A stretch of 64,000 nucleotides of DNA from NCBI GenBank assembly GCA_009823505.1, contig VZQC01008059.1, positions 2,752,206 through 2,816,205 of the forward strand. Reading direction: 5' to 3'. Source of the DNA: Rhizomys pruinosus. Lineage: Eukaryota > Chordata > Mammalia > Rodentia > Spalacidae. Below are positions 9,944 to 21,744 of the stretch, in pieces; position 1 is the first letter of the stretch, and each line of letters begins with the position of its first letter. Position numbers and translations under genes: made by a program. A model generated the notes under the pieces. That model saw only the letters and a list, made by a program, of their open reading frames with translations, was not told the DNA's origin and did no database searches.

Positions 9944-11303
9944 AAAACATGCCGGCTCTGCCCCCTCATCCCCTGTCCCCTGGCCCACCTTCCTTTTCTT
10001 CCACACCTCCTTCCCAGCAGAGTCCCCTTTTTGAGGGGTGGCGAGCAGGGCCCAATGAGGCAGCCTAAGAGACTCATAGTGTCTGACAGTTACAAAGGCT
10101 GCGTTTCCACCAGACCCCTTCAGAAAGGAGCTTGAACTCTGAGGCACAGAACCCTTGACTGTTATCCATTCTAAAGCTGTCTTTTTACCTTTTTGATAAA
10201 GGAGCCCTGCAGATCTCAAGGTGATAATCTTAGATAACCCTCCAGGACAGACAGTGGAAGAATGTAGTTACAGGTCCCCCGGTAGAAGAGTTAGTTTCTA
10301 GTTCCGGAGGCAAGCAGCTGAAGCCCCAGGCTCTACTTGATTTCTAAGGTCTTCAAAGCAACTTAATGGGTGTGGTGGTTAAGTGAAATGGTCAGTGATT
10401 CCAGCTCTCAGAGGAGTTAAAGGCTAAACTTTCACTGGTACTGGGATTAGAAGCCAAGTTTCCTGTCCAGATCTCTAACAGGTTGTCAAGTCTTCACACT
10501 CATCTTGATGCTCATTTAGCTCTCCCCGTCCTGGAGCCTCAATCCCGGGACAATAGCGACTGATGACAAACCAAGGCAGGTGACCCTGGAAAGATACCTG
10601 GCAAACCAAAGGTTCCAAGCTGTGCAGCGCTCTAAGAGCCACATCCCATCCAGAGCTATTAACCCCCAGTGCTAGCTCCAGCTCTGACAGGTGAACTGGG
10701 TGCATCCCAAAGCAGGTGGCGACTCCTCCCATGCAGTATCCACTCAGACCTTCAGGGATACCTCCCCCTCCTCCCAACTCTTCCCCAAGCAGGAAAAATG
10801 GAGGACTGAATACCAGTTGGGAGCTCTTCCTCTGGGCTTCCCCTCCCACCCCCTCAGGAAGGAGAGGTTCTCTCCCGCCTTTCCAGGCAGAGTTTGTTCC
10901 TGTAATCTGCAAACACGGGGCCCTGCCCCAGTTTGCACAGTTCTGATGGATGGAAACCAAGGCCTCAAGAGCGTCAGTGTCCAAGACTTCTCTGCTCTTG
11001 CAGTTGGGCAAGCCAGCTGGGAACTGAACCACACCAACATGGGGCAGAGGGGCAATGGCAAGACTGCCCAGTAAGCCTTACAGTAGCCAAAGATTCTTCT
11101 TCTCCAAGGAGCTCCCAGATCTCTCCTAAGGGAGTGAGGGGAAAGGGGCCTGGGGCACTGAGCTGCTCAGAGCCCCAGCCCAATTCATTCCTGAGAAGGG
11201 GGCCCAGCTACTCACCAGCCAGCAGGACCCCTCCCCCACCTTGGGCCCAAGAGCCATCCCCCACCTCCTTCCAGAAGCGGGTGTAGAGACAGAGGAGGAA
11301 ATG
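9944..11303. other. Unique region between miR-130a and the CpG island
   Basis: Repeat-free 1.36 kb, likely within the miR-130a primary transcript. Open frames on both strands overlap one another and have no recognisable domains, so none is called. Confidence 0.45.
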
Positions 11304-11459
11304 GGGGAGGGGAAGCTCTGGCTCAAGTTCTCTCCACTCCCCCTCCTCCCGCCAGAGCAGCAAGGACGGGGCCCAGCCTGTGGAAAGGAGAGAAAGGGCA
11401 GGTGGGGGGTTAGCTGGAGCAGCAGGGGCAGGGGGCTGGCTCCAACTGTCTCCCCCCCT

Positions 11460-12760
11460 CCCCCGCCTGCCCGCAGCCATGGCGACGGGAGGAGGAGGCC
11501 AGGAGGGTCCTGAAAGCCCTGTTCTGTGAATGAGCATAGAGGGGCAGCTGGGAAGTGTGGGGTGAGGGGCGCTCTCCCTCGACAATCAACTGTGCCCCAC
11601 ACACACACCTCGAGGCTGGACCACACACACTCGCGCGCACACGCACAAACTCAGCCATACTTACTGCATAACTCACCCCTCACTCCACACTCCCTCCGAC
11701 TGGAAGGTGGGGGCACGGTTCCCCGCTCCCTCGCACCCCAGTTACTAGCTAGAGCCAGCCTCACACCCCTACAGCCGGCGGGGCTCACCCCACAAGTTCT
11801 GGAGGTGCGAAACTCCCTGCTATACTCCTGCCCCTCGATGCTCTCGGAACACACCCGCCCTGCAGGTCCCCTGCTCCCCCACACCCAGCCCAGGCCAGGC
11901 CAGGCAGATGGCCGAGCCTAGAGCCCCTCACCCTCTTCCCACCACGCCCCCCATTGGAAAATGACAGTGAGGCCGCTTGAGAAAGACACGCCTGGCGCTC
12001 CCCAGATAGTGTTTGGAAAGGAAAAAATAGAGAAGATGCCTGTGGGTGGAGAATAAGGGGGAAAAGCAGAGAGAAAGCCCGGAGCAGCCCCTCCCCGCGC
12101 CGAGAGAAGAAATCCGAAAGGCAGCGAGCTCCCGATACCTACACAGCGCTCTTCTGGGGTCCTCTGCCCGCCACCTCCTTCTTCCCGGGCTCTTTCTCTG
12201 CCCTTCCCTCCCGCTCCGCTCCCTTCCTGGCTTCGCTCCCCCTCGCACCCCGCCGCTCCCTCTCCCCCCGGCCGGGCTGGGGTCCCCGGCCGTCGCCCCT
12301 CCACCCGCCGACAGGGACCGAGGCTCCTGGACGGCTGGCCGCGGCGCTGCTCTCCTCGGCCGAGCTGGCTCTTCCCCCCTCGCCCCCTTTCTCCTTCCAC
12401 ACTCCCTGCCGTCCATCTTGAATACTTGGGATTCTTGAATGGAGTGAGCAGGATCCGCTCCCCCAGGCTCCCATTGGCTGTGGGTTAACCCTTTTGAAAC
12501 GAGATCCTCCCTCCCATTGGCTGGCGGGCTCCCCTCTTCTCCCCCAACCCCCATCCTCTCCGCCCCTCTCCAGCCCGCGAGGTCAGGGCGCTCCCGGGCG
12601 CCCCCTCCCCTGGCCTCTTGCTCCTATCCCCCCTCCCCACTCCGGCAAGCCTCCCTCCCGGCTCTTTTCCACCCCCAACCCCCCCCCCACTTATACACAT
12701 AAGCCCGCAGGTGAAGGCAGATCCAATTCCCGCCAAATGTAACCCCAGGGCTGGGCTGGC
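11460..12760 (-). promoter_or_regulatory. CpG-island promoter, probably of the miR-130a primary transcript (copy A)
   Basis: A GC- and CpG-rich, repeat-free stretch about 2.5 kb upstream (- strand) of miR-130a. It has three CCAAT boxes reading on the - strand (ATTGG at 11953, 12473 and 12516) and an E2F-type TTTGGCGGGAA on the - strand at 12727-12737. A possible first-exon donor (TGTGTAG then GTATCG) lies on the - strand at about 12138. The island suggests a start near 12.4 kb firing leftward through miR-130a. No transcript evidence is available, and open frames here are compositional artefacts. Confidence 0.55.
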
Positions 12761-13530
12761 TGAAACCCTGTTCTCAGATGTCCCTTGTGCAGGACTTGGA
12801 GGCCGAGGAGAGAAGCCCAGGGAGCGATTTCCTGCCAGTCTCCAACTCCCCCTTTGACTAGAAGTATTTCTCTAACCCGGAATTTTTTTCAGGTTTTAGC
12901 CTCATCCATAGCGTTGTGAGAGACACCCCCCCCAACAAAACATTCGCGCCCCCTGAGCCGGGCAGGAAGCTAACAACTCACTCCGGAAAGAAAAGCCGGG
13001 GTTCTTCAGGAGACCTCCTTCCCTGAGTGCCGCAGGGCAAGCCTGACCCGATCAGGAATTCGCAGCATGTGGAGCTCTGAACAGTCACAAATATCCCCCC
13101 CTACCAGCCCTGCCCCGGCCTGGCCTGACATGCTTGCACCAGCAAGGGGCTCTGATCCCAGAGTTTCAGGAGGAAGGAGAGAACAAGATGAAACATCAGA
13201 GTAGGGTCGCTTGGATCTAAGCACAGATCTGCCATAGCAAGCATGTCACCGTCATGTCCCTTCTCTGGGCCCACCCAGTCTCCTCATTTGCTAAAGAGTA
13301 ATACAGATCAGTGCTGTGCTATGGAGATTTCTGGGTGAAGATGGAAATGGTTCTACATGGGTGTCATCCAAGCGGATAGCCACACGACACATGGAGTTAT
13401 TGAGAACTTAAAATCTGGCTAGTGTGGTTGAGGAACTGGCTTTTTAAATTTTAAGATTACTTTAAATTTTATTAGCCTATATTAATTGTAAATAGTAATG
13501 AGTTTTGTTATGACTTTTTTGTTTATTTTT
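12761..13530. other. Unique sequence next to the CpG island
   Basis: Repeat-free; duplicated almost exactly at 19137-19900. No gene recognised. Confidence 0.45.
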
Positions 13531-13534
13531 ATTT

Positions 13535-14112
13535 GTTTTGTTTTGAGACAGGGTGACATGGCCTCAGACTTTCTGTAAAACCAAGCTGGCCTTGAACTAC
13601 TGATCCTCCTGCCTACCTCTTCCAAGTACTAGAACTGTGGGCATTCATCACCATAAGAGCAACTCTTGTTATTTGCTGTTTGTTTTCTTTTTCTTTTTCT
13701 TTTTCTTTTTTCTTTTTGAGGATGCCACTAGTTAGCCCTAGCTGGCTTGAATGGAACTTAAAATCCTCTTGCTTTGGTCTCCTGAGTACTGGGCTTACAG
13801 GTGTGTCCTACAGGTGGCTCTCATGACATTTTTGTGTTTGTACCTATAGTATACTTTGATCCTATTGACATCCCTCTCAATTAGTATTAGTTACTTTTAT
13901 ATAGTAACTACCATATTTGACAGTATAAGTGTAGAATTCTTGACATGATTACAGAATATTTGTGGGTATTTGTTTAGGAATGTGTGAGTGTGTGTGTGTA
14001 TGTGTTTGGACACAGGGTCTTACTGTATAGCCCAGGCTATCCTTAAATTCTCAGCAGTCCTCTTTTCTCAGCTTCCAAATGCTGGAACCACAGGTGAGCA
14101 CCACCATGCCAT
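13535..14112 (-). repeat. Three old B1-like relics (copy A)
   Basis: Reversed, diverged B1 monomers at about 13535-13655, 13720-13815 and 14005-14112, each with an AAGCTGGCC/CTGATCCTCC/CCAAATGCTGG-type core. A (CTTTTT)n tract at 13685-13718 separates two of them. Confidence 0.6.
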
Positions 14113-14152
14113 TTAACATTCTGATATTCCTCCTCTTAAGAAAGAAATCTTG

Positions 14153-14392
14153 GGGCTGGAGAGATGGCCTAGCAGTTAAGAGCACCCACTGCTCTTGCAG
14201 AGGACTGGGGTTCTATCCCCAGCACCCACGTGGCGGCTAAGAGCTGTAACTCCAATTCCAGGAGAACTCCAGTTCCAGGGGAATCCAACACCCTCTTCTG
14301 ACCTCCCTGGCATTGCATGACACAGGTGCACAGACCTACATGCAGACAGTACATTCATACATACAAAAATAAAATTAAAGAAAAAAAAAAGA
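14153..14392 (+). repeat. B2-family SINE (copy A)
   Basis: B2 head GGGGCTGGAGAGATGGCCTA to tail; duplicated at 20516-20750. Confidence 0.9.
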
Positions 14393-14402
14393 AAGAAATC
14401 CA

Positions 14403-14557
14403 CACCAGGCATGGTGGCGCACGCCTTTAATCCTAGCACTTGGGAGGCAGAGGCAGGTGGATCTTTGTGAGTTCAAGGCGCACAGAGTAAATTCCAGGAC
14501 AGCTGGGGCTACAGGGAGACCCTGTCTCGAAAAGACCAAAAAAAAAAAAAAAAAAAC
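14403..14557 (+). repeat. B1 SINE (copy A)
   Basis: B1 with an A19 tail; a short internal deletion removes part of the CCAGCCTGGTCTA segment. Copy A and copy B diverge right after this tail. Confidence 0.88.
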
Positions 14558-14559
14558 CC

Positions 14560-14815
14560 TGACATAGTGGTACACACACTTTAATCCCACGGCTGGGGAG
14601 GTGGAGACAGCCAGATGCTTAGTGCTCATTGGTCAGCCAGCCTAGTGTAATTGTCAAGCTCCAGGCCAATGAAAGACGCTGTCTTAAAAGAAGGAGATGA
14701 AGTTCCCGAGGGGCAGTTCTACAGTGGTCCTCTGGGCTCCACATGTATGTGTGTAACTCCCCACACACACACACATGAACATGTACACACATATACATAT
14801 ACTCAAAAATATTCA
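14560..14815 (+). repeat. B4 (ID/B1 fusion) SINE
   Basis: GTGGTACACACACTTTAATCC, then GGCCAATGAAAGACGCTGTC, TCCTCTGGGCTCCACATG and a (CA)n tail give the B4 order. Absent from the matching place in copy B. Confidence 0.7.
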
Positions 14816-14974
14816 GTTACTCCGCTGACTCAGGTCATGTTTTCTAGGAACTTCTTCAATAAAAGGAACTAGGAGTCTTTGAAGGGAAAATGATGGAAGG
14901 CTAGATGTATATGGAGTCCCTTATAAGCCTATTAAATGTAGGGGGATAAACAGATGGAGACATACACTGGTGGA
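14816..14974. other. Unique stretch before the gap
   Basis: No feature recognised; not found in copy B. Confidence 0.4.
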
Positions 14975-15673
14975 NNNNNNNNNNNNNNNNNNNNNNNNNN
15001 NNNNNNNNNNNNNNNNNNNNNNNNNNNNNNNNNNNNNNNNNNNNNNNNNNNNNNNNNNNNNNNNNNNNNNNNNNNNNNNNNNNNNNNNNNNNNNNNNNNN
15101 NNNNNNNNNNNNNNNNNNNNNNNNNNNNNNNNNNNNNNNNNNNNNNNNNNNNNNNNNNNNNNNNNNNNNNNNNNNNNNNNNNNNNNNNNNNNNNNNNNNN
15201 NNNNNNNNNNNNNNNNNNNNNNNNNNNNNNNNNNNNNNNNNNNNNNNNNNNNNNNNNNNNNNNNNNNNNNNNNNNNNNNNNNNNNNNNNNNNNNNNNNNN
15301 NNNNNNNNNNNNNNNNNNNNNNNNNNNNNNNNNNNNNNNNNNNNNNNNNNNNNNNNNNNNNNNNNNNNNNNNNNNNNNNNNNNNNNNNNNNNNNNNNNNN
15401 NNNNNNNNNNNNNNNNNNNNNNNNNNNNNNNNNNNNNNNNNNNNNNNNNNNNNNNNNNNNNNNNNNNNNNNNNNNNNNNNNNNNNNNNNNNNNNNNNNNN
15501 NNNNNNNNNNNNNNNNNNNNNNNNNNNNNNNNNNNNNNNNNNNNNNNNNNNNNNNNNNNNNNNNNNNNNNNNNNNNNNNNNNNNNNNNNNNNNNNNNNNN
15601 NNNNNNNNNNNNNNNNNNNNNNNNNNNNNNNNNNNNNNNNNNNNNNNNNNNNNNNNNNNNNNNNNNNNNNNNN
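14975..15673. other. Assembly gap (699 N)
   Basis: An unbroken N run. The homologous interval in copy B (about 21335-22036) suggests that B1, L1 and poly(T)/B2 sequence belongs here. Confidence 1.
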
Positions 15674-15906
15674 TTTTTTTTTTTTTTTTATGTGTATGAA
15701 TGTACTGTCTGCATGTAGGTTTGTGCACCAGTGTCATGCAATGCCATGGAGGTCAGAAGAGGGTGTCAGATTCCCCTGGAACTGGAGTTCTCCTGGAATT
15801 GGAGTTACAGACGGTTCTCAGTCACCATGTGGGTGCCAGGGATCAAACCTGGGTCCTCTGCCAGAGTAGTTGGTGCTCTTAACCGCTAGGCAATCTCTCC
15901 AGCCCC
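15674..15906 (-). repeat. B2-family SINE (copy A, abuts the gap)
   Basis: Reversed B2 from poly(T) to AATCTCTCCAGCCCC; equals 22037-22261 in copy B. Confidence 0.9.
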
Positions 15907-15907
15907 C

Positions 15908-16110
15908 TAACCTGCTTTCTCATACAATACAGAACCACCCACCCAGGGGTGGCACCACCCACAGTGGGCTGGGTCTACCATCACCCAACAATCAAGAAAA
16001 TTCTCTCCAGACTTGGCCACAGTCCAGTCCAATGGAGAAAATTCCCCAGTTGAGGCTCCCTCAACCCAGGTGCGTCAAGTTGACACTAAAGCTACCCAGA
16101 CAAGGTCAAA
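15908..16110 (-). mobile_element. LTR-like repeat, right half (copy A)
   Basis: The same sequence as 22262-22460 of copy B. Its left half would lie inside the N gap. Confidence 0.55.
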
Positions 16111-16269
16111 GGGCAATTTGCTAAAGTTGGTTCTCTCCTTCTACCATGGGGACCCTACTGCTTTTTTTTTTCAAGGATAAAAAGCAAGATTTTGCTGGTG
16201 TGACAGAAACATGCCTGTAACCCTAGTTCTTAGGAGCTGGAAGCAGGAAGATCAGTAGTTTAAGGTTAA

Positions 16270-16494
16270 GGGGCTGGAGAGATGGCCTAGCAGTTAAGAG
16301 CGCCAACTGCTCTTTCAAAGGACCCGGGTTCGATCCCCAGCACCCACATGGCGGCTAAGAACCATCTTTAACTCCAGTTCCAGGGGAATCCAACACTCTC
16401 TTCTGACCTCCTTGGCATTGCATGACACGGGTGCACAAACCTACATGTAGACAGTACATTTATATGCATAAAAAATAAAAATAAAAAAAAATAG
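16270..16494 (+). repeat. B2-family SINE, without the internal duplication
   Basis: B2 with a single AACTCCAGTTCCAGGGGAA segment and an A-rich tail. Confidence 0.9.
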
Positions 16495-16552
16495 TTTGAG
16501 GCCAACCTGGGCTATGTGAGACTCTCAACAAACAATCAAAAACCAAGATATT

Positions 16553-16695
16553 GCTCAGCATGGTGGTATATGCCTTTAATCCCAGCGCTGGGGAAGCAAA
16601 GGCAGGTGGATCTCTGTGAGATGGAGGCCACCCTGGTCTACACAGTGAGTTCCAGGCCAACTGTGGGTACTGGGAGACCCTGTCTCAAAAAAATC
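16553..16695 (+). repeat. B1 SINE
   Basis: B1 with a diverged middle (GAGATGGAGGCCACCCTGG) and an A7 tail. Confidence 0.88.
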
Positions 16696-16839
16696 AGCTA
16701 ACCCAGTGAACAAAAAACTCAAGGTATTGTCAGGGATGGAGGTGTGGCATGCCACTTATCTAAGGGCACAGACAATATGGGTGTTTGTTCATGAGTTAAT
16801 ATGCACCAATAAATTCAGTATGTCTCAGTATACACAAGC

Positions 16840-16841
<2 letters not shown>

Positions 16842-16876
<35 letters not shown>
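16842..16876. repeat. (AT)n microsatellite
   Basis: A pure AT dinucleotide run at the right end of duplicate copy A. Confidence 0.95.
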
Positions 16877-16879
<3 letters not shown>

Positions 16880-16883
16880 ATTA

Positions 16884-17634
16884 GTGAAAACAACTATTTA
16901 ATTAGAATAATTTTGAAAATATTTCTTGGATTACCCAAATAGTGTATGTTGTATGGTTTGTGCATACTTGTACATGTGTCAAAGAATATGGGGTGGGGCT
17001 GGAGAGAGGGCTCAGTGATAAGTAGAGCACATTGCTCCTGTAGAAGACCCTAGTTCTGTTCCCAGCACCCTCAGTGAGTGGAGGGGAGCTAAGGAGATTA
17101 GTATCAGAGTCAATAGACTCCCACCAATCAGTAGAAGATGTACTAATATAGAGTAGCTGCTGTAACAAGAAATTCCAAACTTCAGCAGCTTGTCCAATAC
17201 AAGATGAAACCTCACTCAGTCATGCAAAATCTGGTCTTGGTTAAACAGCTTTGCCAAGGAACTCTCTTCTATGCTGCCCCTAGAGACACAAACTCCTTCC
17301 AACTGATTTAGTCTTCAAATGGTTCCTTCAATTCTCCACCACAGGGAAGCAAGAGAATAAATGATAAAAGCCTGAGAGATGTTTTATAGGTAAATCCTGG
17401 ACTAAGTGGATATCAGAAGGGCAAATGTAGAAGGAAAATGCATCAGGTTTGAGAACACAGCATTGCTCCCACCACAGTTGCCAGTGGATCTCACTAGTGC
17501 GTGTTTCCCCCATAGTTATGCCTTAAATCAGTCAAGCACAAACAAAGAGGCCATATAGAATAGTAGGAGGCTAGCATTAAACTTTATATTAATTATGTTG
17601 GGTAGAATTAATTAAATGCATACTCACACACAAA
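16884..17634. other. Spacer between the two duplicate copies
   Basis: Holds a 5' B2 fragment at 16996-17085 and an old LTR-like stretch from about 17140 (GCTGCTGTAACAAGAAATTCC). The rest is unique. No gene recognised. Confidence 0.5.
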
Positions 17635-17635
17635 N
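17635..17635. other. Single N at a contig join
   Basis: One isolated N marks the exact left boundary of duplicate copy B, consistent with a scaffold join or patch. Confidence 0.95.
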
Positions 17636-17829
17636 GGGGAGGGGAAGCTCTGGCTTCAAGTTCTCTCCACTCCCCCTCCTCCGCGCCAGAGCAGCAAGGA
17701 CGGGCCCAGGCCTGTGGAAAGGAGAGAAAGGGCAGTGGGGGGTTAGCTGGGAGCAAAAACAGGGGCACGGGGGCTGGCTCCAACTGTCCTCCCCCTCCCC
17801 CGCCGCCGCAGCCATGGCGACGGAGGAGG

Positions 17830-19090
17830 AGCCAGGAGGGTCCTGAAAGCCCTGTTCTGTGAAATGAGCATACGAGGGGCAGCTGGGAAGTGTGGGGTGA
17901 GGGGCGCTCTCCCTCGACAATCAACTGTGCCCCACACAACAGCCCCTCGAGGCTGGACCACACACACTCGCGCGCACACAGCACAAACTCAGCCATACTT
18001 ACTGCATAACTCACCCCTCACTCCACACTCCCTCCGACTGGAAGGTGGGGGCACGGTTCCCCGCTCCCTCGCACCCCAGTTACTAGCTAGAGCCAGCCTC
18101 ACACCCCTACAGCCGGCGGGGCTCACCCCACAAGTTCTGGAGGTGCGAAACTCCCTGCTATACTCCTGCCCCTCGATGCTCTCGGAACACACCCGCCCTG
18201 CAGGTCCCCTGCTCCCCCACATCCAGCCCAGGCCCAGCCAGGCAATGCCGAGCCTAGAACCCCCTCACCCTCTTCCCACCACGCCCCCCATTGGAAAATG
18301 ACAGTGAGGCCGCTTGAGAAAGACACGCCTGGCGCTCCCCAGATAGTGTTTGGAAAGGAAAAAATAGAGAAGATGCCTGTGGGTGGAGAATAAGGGGGAA
18401 AAGCAGAGAGAAAGCCCGGAGCAGCCCCTCCCCGCGCCGAGAGAAGAAATCCGAAAGGCAGCGAGCTCCCGATACCTACACAGCGCTCTTCTGGGGTCCT
18501 CTGCCCGCCACCTCCTTCTTCCCGGGCTCTTTCTCTGCCCTTCCCTCCCGCTCCGCTCCCTTCCTGGCTTCGCTCCCCCTCGCACCCCGCCGCTCCCTCT
18601 CCCCCCGGCCGGGCTGGGGTCCCCGGCCGTCGCCCCTCCACCCGCCGACAGGGACCGAGGCTCCTGGACGGCTGGCCGCGGCGCTGCTCTCCTCGGCCGA
18701 GCTGGCTCTTCCCCCCTCGCCCCCTTTCTCCTTCCACTCCCTGCCGTCCATCTTGAATACTTGGGATTCTTGAATGGAGTGAGCAGGATCCGCTCCCCCA
18801 GGCTCCCATTGGCTGTGGGTTAACCCTTTTGAAACGAGATCCTCCCTCCCATTGGCTGGCGGCCCTCTTCCCCTCAACTGGTCTCCCCTCATTTTTTAAC
18901 AAAAACTATAATTATTTCCCACCTCTTACTACTACCTGCCGCAACCCCCTCTCCGCCCCCCGCGAGGTCAGGGCGCTCCGGCGCCCCCTCCCCTGGCCTT
19001 CCTACCTCATCCACCTCCCCCCGGCAAGCCCTCCCCTCCGCGCTCCTTTTCACCCCCAACTCCCCCACTTATACACATAAGCCCGCAGGT
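17830..19090 (-). promoter_or_regulatory. Second copy of the CpG-island promoter (copy B)
   Basis: Near-identical to 11460-12760, with the same CCAAT boxes (ATTGG at 18808 and 18851) and E2F-type site. It differs by scattered single-base indels and a low-complexity substitution at about 18863-18950. It is probably an assembly duplicate rather than a second promoter. Confidence 0.5.
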
Positions 19091-19899
19091 GAAGGCAGAT
19101 CCAATTCCCGCCAAATGTAACCCCAGGGCTGGGCTGGCTGAAACCCTGTTCTCAGATGTCCCTTGTGCAGGACTTGGAGGCCGAGGAGAGAAGCCCAGGG
19201 AGCGATTTCCTGCCAGTCTCCAACTCCCCCTTTGACTAGAAGTATTTCTCTAACCCGGAATTTTTTTCAGGTTTTAGCCTCATCCATAGCGTTGTGAGAG
19301 ACACCCCCCCCAACAAAACATTCGCGCCCCCTGAGCCGGGCAGGAAGCTAACAACTCACTCCGGAAAGAAAAGCCGGGGTTCTTCAGGAGACCTCCTTCC
19401 CTGAGTGCCGCAGGGCAAGCCTGACCCGATCAGGAATTCGCAGCATGTGGAGCTCTGAACAGTCACAAATATCCCCCCCTACCAGCCCTGCCCCGGCCTG
19501 GCCTGACATGCTTGCACCAGCAAGGGGCTCTGATCCCAGAGTTTCAGGAGGAAGGAGAGAACAAGATGAAACATCAGAGTAGGGTCGCTTGGATCTAAGC
19601 ACAGATCTGCCATAGCAAGCATGTCACCGTCATGTCCCTTCTCTGGGCCCACCCAGTCTCCTCATTTGCTAAAGAGTAATACAGATCAGTGCTGTGCTAT
19701 GGAGATTTCTGGGTGAAGATGGAAATGGTTCTACATGGGTGTCATCCAAGCGGATAGCCACACGACACATGGAGTTATTGAGAACTTAAAATCTGGCTAG
19801 TGTGGTTGAGAACTGGCTTTTTAAATTTTAAGATTACTTTAAATTTTATTAGCCTATATTAATTGTAAATAGTAATGAGTTTTGTTATGACTTTTTTTT

Positions 19900-20480
19900 T
19901 ATTTTTCTTGTTTTGTTTGAGCAGGTGACATGGCCTCAGACTTTCTGTAAACCAAGCTGGCCTGGACTACTGATCCTCCTGCCTACCTCTTCCAAGTACT
20001 AGAACTGTGGGCATTCATCACCATAAGAGGCAACTCTTGTTACTTTGCTTTGTTTTCTTTTTCTTTTTCTTTTCTTTTCTTTTTGAGGATGCCACTAGTT
20101 AGCCCAGCTGGCTGTGAATGGAACTTAAAATCCTCTTGCTTTGGTCTTCCTGAGTACGGCTTACAGGTGGTCCTACAGGTGGCTCTCATGACATTTTTGT
20201 GTTTTGTACCTATAGTATACTTTGATCCTATTGACATCCCTCTCAATTAGTATTAGTTACTTTTATATAGTAACTACCATATTTGACAGTATAAGTGTAG
20301 AATTCTTGACATGATTACAAATATTTGTGGGATTTATTGGGGAATGTGTGAGTGTGTGTGTGTAGTGTTTTGGACACAGGGTCTTACTGTATAGCCCAGG
20401 CTATCCTTAAATTCTCAGCAGTCCTCTTTTCTCAGCTTCCAAATGCTGGAACCACAGGTGAGCACCACCATGCCATTTAA
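19900..20480 (-). repeat. Three old B1-like relics (copy B)
   Basis: The duplicate of 13535-14112, with many single-base losses. Confidence 0.6.
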
Positions 20481-20515
20481 CATTCTGATATTCCTCCTCT
20501 TAAGAAAGAAATCTT

Positions 20516-20918
20516 GGGGCTGGAGAGATGGCCTAGCAGTTAAGAGCACCCACTGCCTTTGCAGAGGACTGGGTCTATCCCCAGCACCCACGTGGCGCTA
20601 AGAGCTGTAACTCCAATTCCAGGAGAACTCCAGTTCCAGGGGAATCCAACACCTCCCTCTCTGACCCCTGGCATTGCATGACACAGGTGCACAGACCTAC
20701 ATGCAGACAGTACATTCATACATACAAAATAAATTATTAAGAAAAAAAAAAGAAAGAAATCCACACCAGCATGGTGGCGCACGCCTTTAATCCTAGCACT
20801 TGGAGGCAGAGGCAGGTGGATCTTTGGTGAGTCAAGGCCACCTGGCATAAAGTTTCCAGACAGCTGGGGCTACAGGGAGACCCTGTCTCGAAAAGACCAA
20901 AAAAAAAAAAAAAAAAAC
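20516..20918 (+). repeat. B2 and B1 SINEs (copy B)
   Basis: B2 at 20516-20750 and B1 at 20764-20918, duplicates of 14153-14557. Deletions such as GGGTCTATCC for GGGTTCTATCC look like sequencing errors. Confidence 0.88.
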
Positions 20919-21117
20919 CTTTCCTTCACCCGTTCTTCCGTCTTGCAGGCCCATGTTACAGATCACCAAGGGCATTAATGCATAGCATAGGAAATGAAAT
21001 TCGAGTTCCTTCTGTCACTGTTCAGAAGCCTTTCTGTATAGATGGGAGGGTTTTTTCAATTTATGTTGATTTATTGTGTGTGTCTGTGTGTATGGGAGGA
21101 GGGCATGTGGTGGGGGT
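20919..21117. other. Unique stretch found only in copy B
   Basis: CTTTCCTTCACCCGTTCTTC to GGTGGGGGTCTG. No repeat or gene recognised, and no match in the sequenced part of copy A. Confidence 0.4.
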
Positions 21118-21334
21118 CTGTTCTAGTTTCTCTTCGATTGCTGAGACAAAACACTCTGACCAATACCAATTTGGGGGGGAAAGGGTTTATTTGGTTCACA
21201 CCTCTGGGGTTACAGTTCAGCACTGAGGGAGGCCAAGGTAGGAACTCAGCAGGAACCTGGAGACAGGAGCTGAAGCACAGGCCATGAAGAAATGCTGCTT
21301 ACTGGCTTGCTCCCCTGGCCCATACTCAACCTGC

Positions 21335-21680
21335 TTTCTTTTTTTATTTTGGTGGTTTTGAGACAGGGTCTCCCTGTAGTCCCAGCTGTCCTGGAACTCA
21401 CTCTCTGTACACCAGGCTGGCCTTGAACTCACAAAGATCCACCTGCCTCTGCCTCTGCCTCCCCAGTGCTAGAATTAAAGGTGTGCAACACAGCCGTGTG
21501 TGGTTGCGTGCTCCTTTAAGCCTGGCACTTGGGAGGCAGAGGCAGAGGCAAGCGGATCTTTGTGAGTTCAAGGCCAGCCTGGTCTACAGAGTGAGTTCCA
21601 GGACAGCTGAGGCTACAGGGAGACCCTGTTTCGAAAAAGACAAAAAAAAAAGGTGTGTGACACCACACCCGGCTCAACCT
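21335..21680 (-). repeat. B1 SINE with a second B1 inserted near its head
   Basis: A reversed B1 (21335-21492, resuming at 21651-21675 with ACACCACACCCGGCTC) is interrupted by a forward B1 at 21494-21650. AGGTGTGYRACAC flanks the insert. Confidence 0.85.
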
Positions 21681-21744
21681 TTTCTTTTTCTTTTTTTTTA
21701 ATATTTTCAACATGGATTTCTTTTTTTTTTTTTTTAATATTTTT

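Larger units (their letters stand above)
11304..16883. repeat. Large direct duplication, copy A (5.6 kb)
   Basis: Runs from the GGGGAGGGGAAGCTC motif to CTCATTA after an (AT)n tract and matches 17636-23219 in the same order: CpG island, old B1 relics, B2, B1, (N gap), B2, LTR piece, B2, B1, (AT)n. The lengths are 5580 and 5584 bases. Copy A has the cleaner sequence but contains the N gap. Confidence 0.9.

Noticed and set aside
10475..11032. 185-residue frame on the - strand near miR-130a
   Set aside because: Competing frames on the + strand, no domain, and it lies in the expected non-coding primary miRNA region.
11126..12736. Long Arg/Gly/Pro-rich open frames on both strands across the CpG island (up to 208 residues; 259 in copy B)
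   Set aside because: They overlap on both strands, are low-complexity and follow GC-rich composition; no domain or splice pattern supports them. The CpG island explains them.
14901..15869. Open frames of 250-300 residues made of X
   Set aside because: They only read through the N gap.
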